Assembly (NCBI RefSeq): GCF_022484265.1 | Contig: NZ_JAKVLR010000001.1 | Coordinates: forward strand, 310,001-374,000 | Direction: 5' to 3' | Length of the DNA stretch: 64,000 nt | From: Companilactobacillus sp. | Lineage (GTDB): Bacteria > Bacillota > Bacilli > Lactobacillales > Lactobacillaceae | Shown here: positions 45,164-53,559 of the stretch, piece after piece | Layout of the letters: each line of letters starts with the position of its first letter | How positions within the stretch are numbered: the stretch's first letter is position 1 | The notes under the pieces: generated by a model | Seen by the model: the letters and a program-made list of their open reading frames with translations, nothing else | Told to the model about the DNA's origin: nothing | The model's database searches: none | Program-made: the position numbers and the translations under genes

Positions 45164-45787
45164 ATGGACGATAAATTATTCAACCGCTTTTTAAATAGCG
45201 GCAGTACAAATATCAGCAATCTGATTATTGAAAATTATCGAAAGCTGGGAATGACCAATCAGGAATTGATCATCTTTTTAAATTTACAGATGTATGCCCA
45301 ACAGGGAAACCAATTTCCCATGGTGCAAAATATTTCTAAAAATACTGGATTTGAAGAACCAGCAATCTACAACAGTATTCAAAATATGATCAAATTAGGC
45401 ATTGTTGAGTTGCAGACAGTGGTCGAAAATCACCAGCAACGTGACATATATTCCTTAACTCCAATTTTTGAACGAATCGATGCTCTGCTCAAACAGGAAA
45501 ATGATTCTAATGCTGAAAAGAAATTAATGAGCGATACCGAAGAATTATTCAAAAAAATCGAAGTAGAATTTGGTCGACCAATCTCGCCAATTGAGCAAGA
45601 ACAAGTTCATCAGTGGATCGATGACGATCATTACAGCATCAAGCTCATTGAGCTAGCCTTGCGAGAGGCCGTCTTAAATCAAGCTTATTCACTCAAATAT
45701 ATGGATCGGATCCTGATTAGTTGGGAAAAGAGTAATATTAAAACAGCTGAACAACTACAAGAAAGACGAAAGAAGTTGGGATATTAA
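45164..45787 (+). CDS. dnaD: DnaD family replication initiation protein
   Basis: DnaD helps remodel origins and load the replicative helicase in low-GC Gram-positives. The product has 207 residues. ATG 45164 lies five bases after GGAGTG; an upstream start at 45137 would give a hydrophobic, untypical extension. A winged-helix N-terminal domain (about residues 1-100, FNRFLNSGSTNISNLIIENY and GFEEPAIYNSIQNMIKLGIV) precedes the DnaB2/DnaD C-terminal domain with EVEFGRPISPIEQEQVHQW and a final YMDRILISWEKSNI. The dnaD-nth order is conserved in Bacilli. Confidence 0.93.
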   Translation: MDDKLFNRFLNSGSTNISNLIIENYRKLGMTNQELIIFLNLQMYAQQGNQFPMVQNISKNTGFEEPAIYNSIQNMIKLGIVELQTVVENHQQRDIYSLTPIFERIDALLKQENDSNAEKKLMSDTEELFKKIEVEFGRPISPIEQEQVHQWIDDDHYSIKLIELALREAVLNQAYSLKYMDRILISWEKSNIKTAEQLQERRKKLGY

Positions 45788-46434
45788 TGTTAAATGACGA
45801 ACAAATTGCTTGGGCAATCCACCAAATGGAAGACGATATTGGACCTGTTGGTCCTTCACTAGACTCCAGAACACCATTTCAATACTTAGTTTCGGTAATT
45901 TTGAGTGCTCAGGCAACTGACGTCTCCGTCAACAAGGTCACGCCTGTTCTTTTCGAAAAATATCCTGAGCCTAAAGATTTAATGGCAGCGGATATTTCCG
46001 ATGTTGAACAAATTATCAAAAGCGTTGGTTTATTTCATAACAAGGCCAAAAACATTATCAAAACTGCTGCGATAATCCACACGCAATATAATGACGTTGT
46101 GCCAGAAGTTAGAACTGAAATAATGAAGTTACCAGGAGCAGGTAGAAAAACTGCTAACGTTGTTTTAAGCGACGTATTTGGTCAACCCACGTTTGCAGTC
46201 GATACTCATGTTTCAGCAATTTCAAAACGCCTCCATTTTGTAGATCAAAAGGCTACGCCGATTCAAGTTGAAAAAACCATTGTTAATGCATTAAACCCTG
46301 AAGAATTGCACCAAGCTCACCATACGATGATCGAGTATGGGCGAAAATATTCGATGAAGACGCCAGTAGAAAAAGAAACCAATCAGTTGATTTTGGATTG
46401 CGATAAATTGAACGAACAGAACGAAGATAAATAA
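45787..46434 (+). CDS. nth: Endonuclease III lacking the Fe-S cluster cysteines
   Basis: This DNA glycosylase/AP lyase removes oxidised pyrimidines. The 215-residue product has the helix-hairpin-helix LPGAGRKTANVVLSDVFG, containing the catalytic Lys, followed by FAVDTHVSAIS with the catalytic Asp. The usual C-terminal C-x6-C-x2-C-x5-C cluster is gone: after IEYGRKYSMKTPVEKETNQL only one Cys remains (ILDCDKL). Activity is therefore plausible without the [4Fe-4S] cluster. ATG 45787 overlaps the dnaD stop by one base. It ends at a strong bidirectional terminator. Confidence 0.92.
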   Translation: MLNDEQIAWAIHQMEDDIGPVGPSLDSRTPFQYLVSVILSAQATDVSVNKVTPVLFEKYPEPKDLMAADISDVEQIIKSVGLFHNKAKNIIKTAAIIHTQYNDVVPEVRTEIMKLPGAGRKTANVVLSDVFGQPTFAVDTHVSAISKRLHFVDQKATPIQVEKTIVNALNPEELHQAHHTMIEYGRKYSMKTPVEKETNQLILDCDKLNEQNEDK

Positions 46435-46474
46435 AAAGCTCGAAGTAGGAAAGATTCCTTACTTCGAGCTTTTC
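46434..46474. terminator. Bidirectional terminator between nth and pbp1A
   Basis: AAAAGCTCGAAGTAGGAA pairs with TTCCTTACTTCGAGCTTTT, with one bulge, across a three-base loop. A- and T-rich ends serve both converging genes. Confidence 0.92.
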
Positions 46475-46476
46475 GT

Positions 46477-48915
46477 TTATTCTGGATCAAATGTTTGAGT
46501 TGATTGTGTGTTACTTCCTTGAGTACCACCAGTATTACCAGTGTTGCCAGTGTTTCCACCGGTATTCCCGGTTCCACCTGTATTGCTACCAGTATTATCA
46601 GTATTTCCACCAGTGTTGCCAGTACCGCCAGTATTTCCGCCTGTAGCAGGTGGGGTAGTAGTGGTACCAGAATTATTATTGGAATTGCCATTATTAGTAG
46701 AATTTCCGTTATTCAACGTGCCATCCCCAGTATTGGTATTTCCATTGGTTTCATTAGTATTTGTGTTGTCTTCAGTATCATCATCGTCAGTATTAGTTCT
46801 TCTGTTTGGAATTACTTCTTCTTCAGAACTTGAACTTGATGATCTGCTGGAGCTATAAGATTCACCCTTATAAGGATTGTTTGGTGCATGTCCACGAACG
46901 AATAGCTCAGTAGTGTACATATTCGATGGAAGTCGTGGGGAAGCTACGATTGGAGTTGCTGATCCGCCTGTTCTGATTGGAAGTGAAACGACCGAACTAG
47001 GTTTTTTCCAATTTTTGTTCGTAACTTGTTTGCTGAGATATTGCATCTCAGCTTTATAAATTTTACCAGCGACGTCCTGGTAGTTTGCGGAAACACCGTG
47101 AGCATTTGGCGAATCGTAACCTGTCCAGACACTTATAGAATAGTTTGGCGTGATTCCGTTATACCAAGAATCTTTGGCCGTATCGTTCAAATCTGGATTA
47201 GCTTTTAGAGCATCATCAGAATAGTTAGTGGTACCAGTTTTACCAGCTTGGTGCAATCCTGAAATTGCTGCATATTCTGCAAATCCTTCACTAGTAGGTA
47301 CACCCTTAAGAACGTCAGTGATCATGTAAGCAGTTGAAGCCTTCATAACACGTTTTGGTTCTGAGTGATAAGAATGGGTGATACCATCGGCTGTTTCAAT
47401 TTTTGAAACATAAGTTGGCTTGTAATAATTTCCACCATTTGAAAAGGCTGCATAAGCAGCTGCACCCTGCAAACTAGAGGCATCGGTACCAATACCTGCA
47501 GAAGTACCTGAGGTATCAGGGATAGTAATGCCTAATTTTTTAGAGAAGGCCTTGGCTTTTTCAAAACCAACCGCATCTAAAGTCTTAACAGCAGGAACAT
47601 TACGAGATGTGACTAAAGCTTCTCGTAAACTCATTTGGCCTTTGTAAGTCTGATCCCAGTCCTTTAAGACGATATCAGTACCAGGGTAGACGTAACGTTC
47701 ATCATCCAATTGATGATAAGTTGACCAGTTCAGATATTCAAAAGCTGGACCATAATCAAGAATTGGCTTATTAGTTGATCCATTACTACGAGAAGTTTGA
47801 ACTGCTCGATTAAGTCCAAATTGAATGTTTGAGAGTTTTCTACCACCGATCATGGCAATGACTTTACCATTGTTAGGATCAACGATCGAAGCTCCGACCT
47901 GCATTTTTGAGTCGGGGAATTGAACGTAATTAGAAGAATTTACGATGTTATACAAACGTTTTTGAGCATCGTAATCCATATTGATGGTGATCTTTAAGTT
48001 GTCACGGTAGGGGTCAAAACCTTTATCGTGAACTTCTGAGATAGCTTCTTTGATATATGGATCGGTCATCATCTTATCAGCATCGTTGCCAGTAGTATTT
48101 TCTTTGAATGGCTGCAAACCATCATCGATCGGTGTGGCAATGGCTTCCTCAGCTTGAGACTTCGAAATTTTATCGTTATCATACATTGCACGAAGGACCA
48201 GGTCGCGACGTTGCTTAGCTTCTGTCGGATGAGTGTATGGATCATAATCGCTAGGCGCATTAGGCAAACCTGCTAGTAGCGCCATTTGTGGCAAGGTTAG
48301 TTCCTTAAGAGACTTGCCGTAGTAGTATCTGGAACCAGTTTCAATGCCGTAAATACCATTATTCATATAAACCTTATTAACATAAAACTCAAGAACTTGT
48401 TGTTTTGAATAATCATGGCTGACTTTCATTGCTAACCAGGCTTCTTGCATCTTTCGCTTGAAGGTCTGATCTTTAGCATCCGTCGAAAAAGCCGTTAATT
48501 TGATCAATTGTTGCGTTAAGGTACTTCCACCTTGCAATGTTCCTTTAGAGACATTGTTGAAGGCAGATTTGACGATTCGGACTGGATCAATTCCGAAAGT
48601 TTCACTATAGAAATTTTTATCTTCGATTGAGATAACTGCATCTTGCATTTGTTGCGGAACTTTGTCGATCGTCACGTAATTTCGTTTATTGGATCCCAAA
48701 GAACCAATTTGATTTCCTTTAGAATCTACAATTGTTGAAGAACCTCCGCTTTGGAGTGTTTCTTGACTAATTGCAGGTGCTTTGAAGGCGTAAAAAACAA
48801 ATATTGCTAAAAAAATAGTGACTAACGTTCCTAACAAAATACCGATCCACTTCATCAGGCTTTTGAAAGGAGAAGAAGCTTTACGAGTATTCGGATTATT
48901 AGGTGTATTATTCAT
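46477..48915 (-). CDS. pbp1A: Class A penicillin-binding protein (PBP1A type)
   Basis: This bifunctional peptidoglycan synthase has 812 residues. A transmembrane segment lies at about 23-44. The glycosyltransferase (GT51) domain shows SIEDKNFYSETFGIDP (catalytic Glu99) and QGGSTLTQQLIKL. The transpeptidase has GSTNK (Ser380-Lys383), SRNVPAV and KTGT (about residue 560). The last roughly 110 residues form a low-complexity tail rich in Ser, Asn, Thr and Gly with NTGGTGN-type repeats. ATG 48915 overlaps the recU stop by one base, the conserved recU-ponA coupling of Bacilli. Confidence 0.96.
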   Translation of the reverse strand: MNNTPNNPNTRKASSPFKSLMKWIGILLGTLVTIFLAIFVFYAFKAPAISQETLQSGGSSTIVDSKGNQIGSLGSNKRNYVTIDKVPQQMQDAVISIEDKNFYSETFGIDPVRIVKSAFNNVSKGTLQGGSTLTQQLIKLTAFSTDAKDQTFKRKMQEAWLAMKVSHDYSKQQVLEFYVNKVYMNNGIYGIETGSRYYYGKSLKELTLPQMALLAGLPNAPSDYDPYTHPTEAKQRRDLVLRAMYDNDKISKSQAEEAIATPIDDGLQPFKENTTGNDADKMMTDPYIKEAISEVHDKGFDPYRDNLKITINMDYDAQKRLYNIVNSSNYVQFPDSKMQVGASIVDPNNGKVIAMIGGRKLSNIQFGLNRAVQTSRSNGSTNKPILDYGPAFEYLNWSTYHQLDDERYVYPGTDIVLKDWDQTYKGQMSLREALVTSRNVPAVKTLDAVGFEKAKAFSKKLGITIPDTSGTSAGIGTDASSLQGAAAYAAFSNGGNYYKPTYVSKIETADGITHSYHSEPKRVMKASTAYMITDVLKGVPTSEGFAEYAAISGLHQAGKTGTTNYSDDALKANPDLNDTAKDSWYNGITPNYSISVWTGYDSPNAHGVSANYQDVAGKIYKAEMQYLSKQVTNKNWKKPSSVVSLPIRTGGSATPIVASPRLPSNMYTTELFVRGHAPNNPYKGESYSSSRSSSSSSEEEVIPNRRTNTDDDDTEDNTNTNETNGNTNTGDGTLNNGNSTNNGNSNNNSGTTTTPPATGGNTGGTGNTGGNTDNTGSNTGGTGNTGGNTGNTGNTGGTQGSNTQSTQTFDPE

Positions 48916-49538
48916 TATTTCTCCTTTCTGCTTTCAATTAATTTATTTATAGTTTCAATGTAAGGCAAAGTCGGATTGTAATTTGCCGTAATTTCATAAG
49001 AATCGTTTACCACTTCTGACAATTGAATGGATTTCGGTCCGTCATTTCTCTGGGCTTCCCAATGAACGAACAGTTTTTGGGCAGGCATGATAAAATATCT
49101 TTTGAGAGTGACGTATTTGATAATTACGAAACAAATCCCACCTTGCTTTTCACAAGCACGCAAATGATCGATTTGATGCTGATGAAAGTTCTTGAGAGGA
49201 AAAGTATTTTTGTTGGTCGTTTCCTTGGCCTCAAAATCTAAATAATGTCCTTGATAGACTCCATTGTAATCAGTCGTTGACGCCTGGCGAAAATATGCTT
49301 CCTTTATTACTGCTTTACTTCGCTTGGGATAATCAACTTTCACAATTTGAATCGGCGTCGGTTTCTTGTAGATGACTGCAATATCGTGTGCTCGATAATA
49401 CTTATTGCTTTCATTTATCTCATCTTCTAAACGCATGCCACGGTCACCAAAGATGACCTTCTTAGCACCTGTAGTAGTGAGATTTGACGGTTCTGTATGT
49501 TGTTTAAACTTACGTCCGTCAGGGTAGTTAAATTTCAA
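48915..49538 (-). CDS. recU: Holliday junction resolvase RecU
   Basis: RecU cuts four-way junctions during recombination and chromosome segregation. It has 207 residues. The start is TTG 49538, with AGGAG eight bases upstream. Catalytic-core signatures are DYNGVYQGHYLDFEAKETTN (acidic residues and Lys) and FPLKNFHQHQIDHLRACEKQ, with RDxG-like GDRGMRLEDEIN near the N-terminus. It is co-transcribed with the downstream PBP gene. An extended -10 lies 22 bases upstream. Confidence 0.96.
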   Translation of the reverse strand: MKFNYPDGRKFKQHTEPSNLTTTGAKKVIFGDRGMRLEDEINESNKYYRAHDIAVIYKKPTPIQIVKVDYPKRSKAVIKEAYFRQASTTDYNGVYQGHYLDFEAKETTNKNTFPLKNFHQHQIDHLRACEKQGGICFVIIKYVTLKRYFIMPAQKLFVHWEAQRNDGPKSIQLSEVVNDSYEITANYNPTLPYIETINKLIESRKEK

Positions 49539-49560
49539 TATATCAACTCCTACTTTCAGA

Positions 49561-49569
49561 ATTATACCA
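49561..49569 (-). promoter_or_regulatory. Extended -10 promoter element of recU-pbp1A
   Basis: On the minus strand, TGGTATAAT contains a perfect -10 with the TG extension. No clear -35 box is present. It lies between recU and the divergent ypsA-type gene. Confidence 0.5.
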
Positions 49570-49604
49570 TGATAGAAGAAATATAAATTATTGGAGCGAT
49601 CTAG

Positions 49605-50156
49605 ATGATCAAGAATTTGTGGGTCACGGGTTATAGATCCTATGAACTTGGGGTGTTTAAACCAGATGATCCAAAAGTTGAAGTAATTAAAAAATTCTTA
49701 TATGAGCGATTGATCAATTATGCCGAAGAGGGCACCGAATGGGTTATTACTGGTGCTCAACTAGGGACTGAACAATATATCGGTCCGGTGGTTCAGCAAG
49801 TTAAGGATAAGGGTTATAATATCAAACATGCTGTAATGTTGCCATTCGCAAATTTTGGAGACCAGTGGAACGAGTCAAATCAGTCATTACTAAATATTTT
49901 TTTAAGAAATGCCGACTATGTCAATAAAATTACTACTTTAGGTTATCATTCAAGTATACAGCTCAGGACTTGGCAGAATTTTATGCTGCAGCATACTGAT
50001 GGCTCATTGATTTTTTATGATCCAGACAGTGGTGGAAAACCTAAGTATGATTATTCAGCAATGAAAGATTACATTGATAGGGGGAATGATTACTCCTTAG
50101 AGTTGGTAGACTTCGATGCAATGCAGGATTTTGCAAACAACCTGTCAGAAGAGTAA
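49605..50156 (+). CDS. DUF1273 / YpsA family SLOG-domain protein
   Basis: This 183-residue protein belongs to the YpsA family with a Rossmann-like SLOG nucleotide-binding fold. Typical blocks are WVTGYRSYELGVF at the N-terminus, WVITGAQLGTEQY (the glycine-containing ligand loop) and LQHTDGSLIFYDPDSGGKPKYDY. YpsA lies next to gpsB in Bacilli and has been linked to cell division, though its biochemical role is not settled. TTGGAGCGA precedes ATG 49605. The same order (ypsA-gpsB-rnpB-ypsC) is retained here. Confidence 0.92.
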   Translation: MIKNLWVTGYRSYELGVFKPDDPKVEVIKKFLYERLINYAEEGTEWVITGAQLGTEQYIGPVVQQVKDKGYNIKHAVMLPFANFGDQWNESNQSLLNIFLRNADYVNKITTLGYHSSIQLRTWQNFMLQHTDGSLIFYDPDSGGKPKYDYSAMKDYIDRGNDYSLELVDFDAMQDFANNLSEE

Positions 50157-50200
50157 TTTTACAAATACAAGAATACATAAATACAATTGGGGTGCAAACA

Positions 50201-50938
50201 ATGAACAATATGAATCAAATGAACGGAAATGGATTTAATCCACAACAACCACAAAATAACGCCGGTAAATTCTTCTTGAATTTCCAACCTAACGATATCT
50301 TACAAAAAGAATTCAAAACTAAGATGCGTGGATATGACCAAGCTGAAGTTGATCAATTCTTAGATGGCATCATCAAAGATTATGAATCATATTCTGGCGA
50401 ATTGAATCGTTTAAAGGCCGAGAACAATCGTTTACAATCACAATTGAACTCAATGCCTCAAAACAATCAAGCAGCCAACAATGTTAACCAAACTCAAAAC
50501 CAAACAACTAGAAGAACTAGCAGAACTATTCCAGTTCAACCAAAAGCTTCTACTATGTCAAACATGAACAATACTGCATCAAAGACTGATGCCTCAACAT
50601 ACGATATTTTAAGACGTATCTCTAATCTTGAAAAACATGTTTTTGGTCATGACTTTGCTAACGGTGTATCAAATCAAAATGTGAACACTACTAAGAATGA
50701 CGATACTGTGAAGCAATTTGCTTCTGCCGCTGTTCCAAATAACAATATGAACAATAGTAATGTTCATAATCCATTTGAGAGCGGACATAACGAGATCAAC
50801 CCAGATATGTCAAATATGAACAATAATAATACCACTGATCCTAATAATTTAAACCCAAATCATTTTGATGCAGGACGTCAAAATATGGGAAGTTTCAATC
50901 CAAATCTAAATAACAATGGAAATGTAAGCCAATTTTAG
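50201..50938 (+). CDS. gpsB: Cell division protein GpsB with long Asn-rich tail
   Basis: GpsB is a DivIVA-like coiled-coil adaptor that links PBPs and the divisome. ATG 50201 lies six bases after GGGGTG; 245 residues are encoded, about twice the usual length. An Asn/Gln-rich N-terminal extension (about 30 residues) leads into the DivIVA-like domain NDILQKEFKTKMRGYDQAEV and a coiled coil ending NRLKAENNRLQSQL. The conserved C-terminal GpsB box YDILRRISNLEKHVFG follows at about residue 130. The last roughly 95 residues are mostly Asn, Ser, Pro and Met repeats. PBP1A, its typical partner, is encoded nearby. Confidence 0.93.
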   Translation: MNNMNQMNGNGFNPQQPQNNAGKFFLNFQPNDILQKEFKTKMRGYDQAEVDQFLDGIIKDYESYSGELNRLKAENNRLQSQLNSMPQNNQAANNVNQTQNQTTRRTSRTIPVQPKASTMSNMNNTASKTDASTYDILRRISNLEKHVFGHDFANGVSNQNVNTTKNDDTVKQFASAAVPNNNMNNSNVHNPFESGHNEINPDMSNMNNNNTTDPNNLNPNHFDAGRQNMGSFNPNLNNNGNVSQF

Positions 50939-50945
50939 GTATAAT
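50917..50945 (+). promoter_or_regulatory. Promoter of rnpB
   Basis: TATAAT (50940-50945) with TGGAAA (50917-50922) 17 bases upstream. It lies over the end of gpsB and would start transcription close to the expected RNase P RNA 5' end. Confidence 0.65.
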
Positions 50946-50953
50946 ACTTGCAT

Positions 50954-51326
50954 TGGTAAATTTTGAGTAATCGCGGTCTAGTTATCTAGGCTGAGGAAGG
51001 TCCACGCCAGCACGAGCTGAGATGCTTGTAGTGTTCGCGCTTAGCCTAATAAGCTAAGGTACCTTATGGTAACGGCAGTGAAAGCACTAAGGTTAATTCT
51101 ATGTGTTAATAGCTTGAAAGTGCCACAGAGACGAAGTATCAAGGGAAACCTTGATAGTGGAACGAGGTAAACCCCACGAGCTGGCAACCCAAACTTTGGT
51201 AGGGGCGCTTCATAACGAGAAATGAATCTACTGTGAAGGCTTAATTGTAGATAGATGATTACTGACTGTATCGGAAGACCGAGCCGATACTCGAACAGAA
51301 CGTGGCCTATAGAAATTTATCTGGTG
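50954..51326 (+). ncRNA. rnpB: RNase P RNA, B type
   Basis: This is the catalytic RNA that matures tRNA 5' ends. Conserved elements appear in order: GAGTAATCGC after the P1 strand, GAGGAAGGTCCACGCC (CRI), GCTGAGATGCTTGTAGTGTTCG, ACGGCAGTGAAAGC, the CR region GGAACGAGGTAAACCCCACG, and near the 3' end AGAACGTGGCCTATAG (CRV). GGTAAATTTT near 50955 pairs with AGAAATTTATC near 51311-51321 to close helix P1. The CAGTGAAAGC/GAAAGTGCCACAGAGACG elements fit the Bacillus B-type fold. Ends are set by pairing and may be off by a few bases. Confidence 0.93.
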
Positions 51327-51327
51327 A

Positions 51328-51352
51328 GGGACGACTTGCTCGTCCTTTTTTT
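51328..51352 (+). terminator. Terminator of rnpB
   Basis: GGACGA pairs with TCGTCC around a five-base loop and is followed by seven T, directly after helix P1. Confidence 0.9.
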
Positions 51353-51389
51353 GTACGTAAATTTAACTTTCTTAAAAAAGAGGACAAAT

Positions 51390-52508
51390 ATGAAATTAAT
51401 TGCGACTATGTCGAGTGGTTTTGAATCAATTACTAAAAAAGAACTACAAGATCTTGGTTATGATGTAACTACTGAAAACGGAAAAGTTTATTTTGAAGGC
51501 GACTATGAAGACATTGCTAAGACTAATCTTTGGCTACGCAGCGCTGACCGTATCAAAGTAGTTATTGCTACATTTGAAGCACGAAGTTTTGAAGAACTTT
51601 TTGATAAAGTCAACGACATCGACTGGGATTATTGGTTGCCACTAAATGCTGCTTTTCCAATTAAAGCAAGGACTGTCAAGTCGCAATTGCATTCTGAACG
51701 TGATATCCAGGCAATCACTAAAAAAGCTATTGTCAACAAAATGTCTGATGTTTATAAACGTCGTGGTCGCTTGCCTGAATCAGGTGCAACCTTCCAAATT
51801 GAAACGCGGATCCATAAAGACGTTGTCGAAGTTACACTAGATACAACTGGCGATTCATTATATAAACGTGGATACAGAATTGAACATGGTGCTGCTCCTA
51901 TGAAAGAAAACTTTGCGGCAGCATTGATCATGCTTACAAACTGGCATGCAGATATGCCTTTTGTCGACCCTACCACAGGTTCTGGTACCATCGCGATTGA
52001 AGCAGCATTGTTAGCAAAAAATATTGCTCCAGGGATGCTCAGACATTTCTCGTTTGAAAATTTTGATTGGTTTGATCCCAAGATTTTAGAGAAAGAAAAA
52101 GAAGCGGCCAAAGAATTGCAGGTCGCTCCTGAATTAAATATTTTTGCTAGCGATATTGATGGTTCAATGATCGATGTTGCTAAACTCAATGCTCATGGTG
52201 CTGGAGTATTGCATGATATTAACTTCAAGCAAATCGCAGTCAAGGACTTAAAAATCGAAGGTGAAGATGGCGTAATAATCTCTAACCCTCCATATGGACA
52301 AAGAATGAGCGACATGGAAAGCGTCCGCGTACTTTACAAACAAATGGGGGACGTCTTTGAAGCAGCCGGTCCTTCTTGGAGCAAGTACATCGTTACTAGC
52401 GATTTGGAATTTGAACAATACTACGGTAAAAAAGCTACTAAGAAACGTAAATTATATAATGGCTCAATCAGAACTGATTATTATCAATATTGGGCTACAG
52501 AAAGATAA
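51390..52508 (+). CDS. THUMP-domain class I RNA methyltransferase (RlmL/YpsC-like)
   Basis: This 372-residue enzyme corresponds to Bacillus YpsC, related to the N-terminal half of RlmL that makes m2G in 23S rRNA. ATG 51390 has AGAGGAC upstream; longer reading upstream would run through rnpB. An N-terminal THUMP domain (about residues 45-155) precedes the Rossmann core with FVDPTTGSGTIAIEAAL (SAM loop) and VIISNPPYGQRM (catalytic NPPY). It ends with TDYYQYWATER. It converges with corA, with only two bases between the stop codons and no visible terminator. Confidence 0.93.
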   Translation: MKLIATMSSGFESITKKELQDLGYDVTTENGKVYFEGDYEDIAKTNLWLRSADRIKVVIATFEARSFEELFDKVNDIDWDYWLPLNAAFPIKARTVKSQLHSERDIQAITKKAIVNKMSDVYKRRGRLPESGATFQIETRIHKDVVEVTLDTTGDSLYKRGYRIEHGAAPMKENFAAALIMLTNWHADMPFVDPTTGSGTIAIEAALLAKNIAPGMLRHFSFENFDWFDPKILEKEKEAAKELQVAPELNIFASDIDGSMIDVAKLNAHGAGVLHDINFKQIAVKDLKIEGEDGVIISNPPYGQRMSDMESVRVLYKQMGDVFEAAGPSWSKYIVTSDLEFEQYYGKKATKKRKLYNGSIRTDYYQYWATER

Positions 52509-52510
52509 CA

Positions 52511-53452
52511 TCATAAACTATTTCGACGATGAAGGTCCCAGAGTACGAAAATTATCATGGCAATTGTAATGATAATCGACAGTACCCAGGACCATTTTTT
52601 GTCTGCAACAGGAAGTCCCATATTCATCCCATAAAAACCTGAAACGATCGTTGGAATACTGAGAACGATCGTGTAGATGGTTAATACTTTCATGGTGTTG
52701 TTGACTTGGTTGTCCAAAATGTTATTACTGGTGTTTGATACTCGGTCGATAACATCAGAAGCTAAATCAGCTTCATCTTTGATTTGTTCAATTTCAACCA
52801 CAGAGTCATGCAGCCGTTCTTTAGTCTTGTCAGTCAAATTGACCGTTTCAGCTTTGCTATTGGCAATCGTATCGATCTGTCGAGCCACGCTGTAGTCGCT
52901 GTTGATTGCAGAACTAACATAGATCACTGAATCTTGTAAGTTGGCTAAATCAATGATCTGCGTGTAATTAGTTTTGCGTCGTTCGATGTGAGCTTGGATC
53001 CTATCTCGGTGATTATTGATGTCATTGATGGTATCGCTAAAATCATCTGAGATCCGGTCAAACGAATTGAACATCAAGGCCCAGATTCGATCCTCGATAT
53101 CAGCTGGAAAGTGATTATCAGCACTCATGATATAGTCTTTAACGTAATGCGTGTATTTATTGGTAAATAAAAATAATTTATTCTCTTTGATTACCAAGGC
53201 AACTGGTCGGGTAGCCTTTGTAGAATCCTCTTTGGACAACTCATTTTGGACATAATATACCACGAGCCAGATTTGGTTAACATCATCAAATTCCAAACGA
53301 GCGCGCTCATTTTCGTCATCAGCGTAATCTAAAATTTCATTAGTCAAATTATATTTTTCAATCAGTTTGGTTCGGTCTTCACTATCAAGATTTACTTTTG
53401 AAGAAATATCTATCAATTGGATATCTTGTTTTAATTGTTCTATTTTGATCAT
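52511..53452 (-). CDS. CorA family divalent cation transporter
   Basis: This is a magnesium or other divalent metal channel of 313 residues. The cytoplasmic helical funnel occupies the first 250 residues. Two C-terminal transmembrane helices follow, the first ending in the family signature FYGMNMGLP (GMN), the second as WSWVLSIIITIAMIIFVLW, with a short basic DLHRRNSL tail. GAGAGGAA precedes ATG 53452. The MxN extracellular loop carries no acidic residue, so ion preference cannot be inferred. Confidence 0.93.
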   Translation of the reverse strand: MIKIEQLKQDIQLIDISSKVNLDSEDRTKLIEKYNLTNEILDYADDENERARLEFDDVNQIWLVVYYVQNELSKEDSTKATRPVALVIKENKLFLFTNKYTHYVKDYIMSADNHFPADIEDRIWALMFNSFDRISDDFSDTINDINNHRDRIQAHIERRKTNYTQIIDLANLQDSVIYVSSAINSDYSVARQIDTIANSKAETVNLTDKTKERLHDSVVEIEQIKDEADLASDVIDRVSNTSNNILDNQVNNTMKVLTIYTIVLSIPTIVSGFYGMNMGLPVADKKWSWVLSIIITIAMIIFVLWDLHRRNSL

Positions 53453-53515
53453 AATAAATTCCTCTCAACCAAAATATTATCATAGTTAACGGATACTCCT
53501 ACGTGTTTATGAACG

Positions 53516-53559
53516 AAAAAATCTCACCTTCTTGAATTCAAGAATAGGTGAGATTTTTT
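53516..53559 (-). terminator. Terminator downstream of the first lplA
   Basis: Outer stem ATCTCACC/GGTGAGAT and inner palindrome TTCTTGAATTCAAGAA form a long hairpin with A/T-run ends. On the minus strand it follows the lplA stop. Confidence 0.85.

Noticed and set aside
46504..46858. Two long plus-strand frames rich in Ser/Thr/Ile and Val/Pro/Leu opposite the PBP1A tail
   Set aside because: They mirror the low-complexity repeat region of the PBP gene and lack ribosome sites and family motifs.
51255..51389. Upstream extension of the rlmL-like gene
   Set aside because: It would translate the 3' part of RNase P RNA and its terminator; ATG 51390 has a proper ribosome site.
51752..52189. 145-codon minus-strand frame inside the rlmL-like gene
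   Set aside because: It is antisense to a conserved methyltransferase core, with no ribosome site or recognisable motif.
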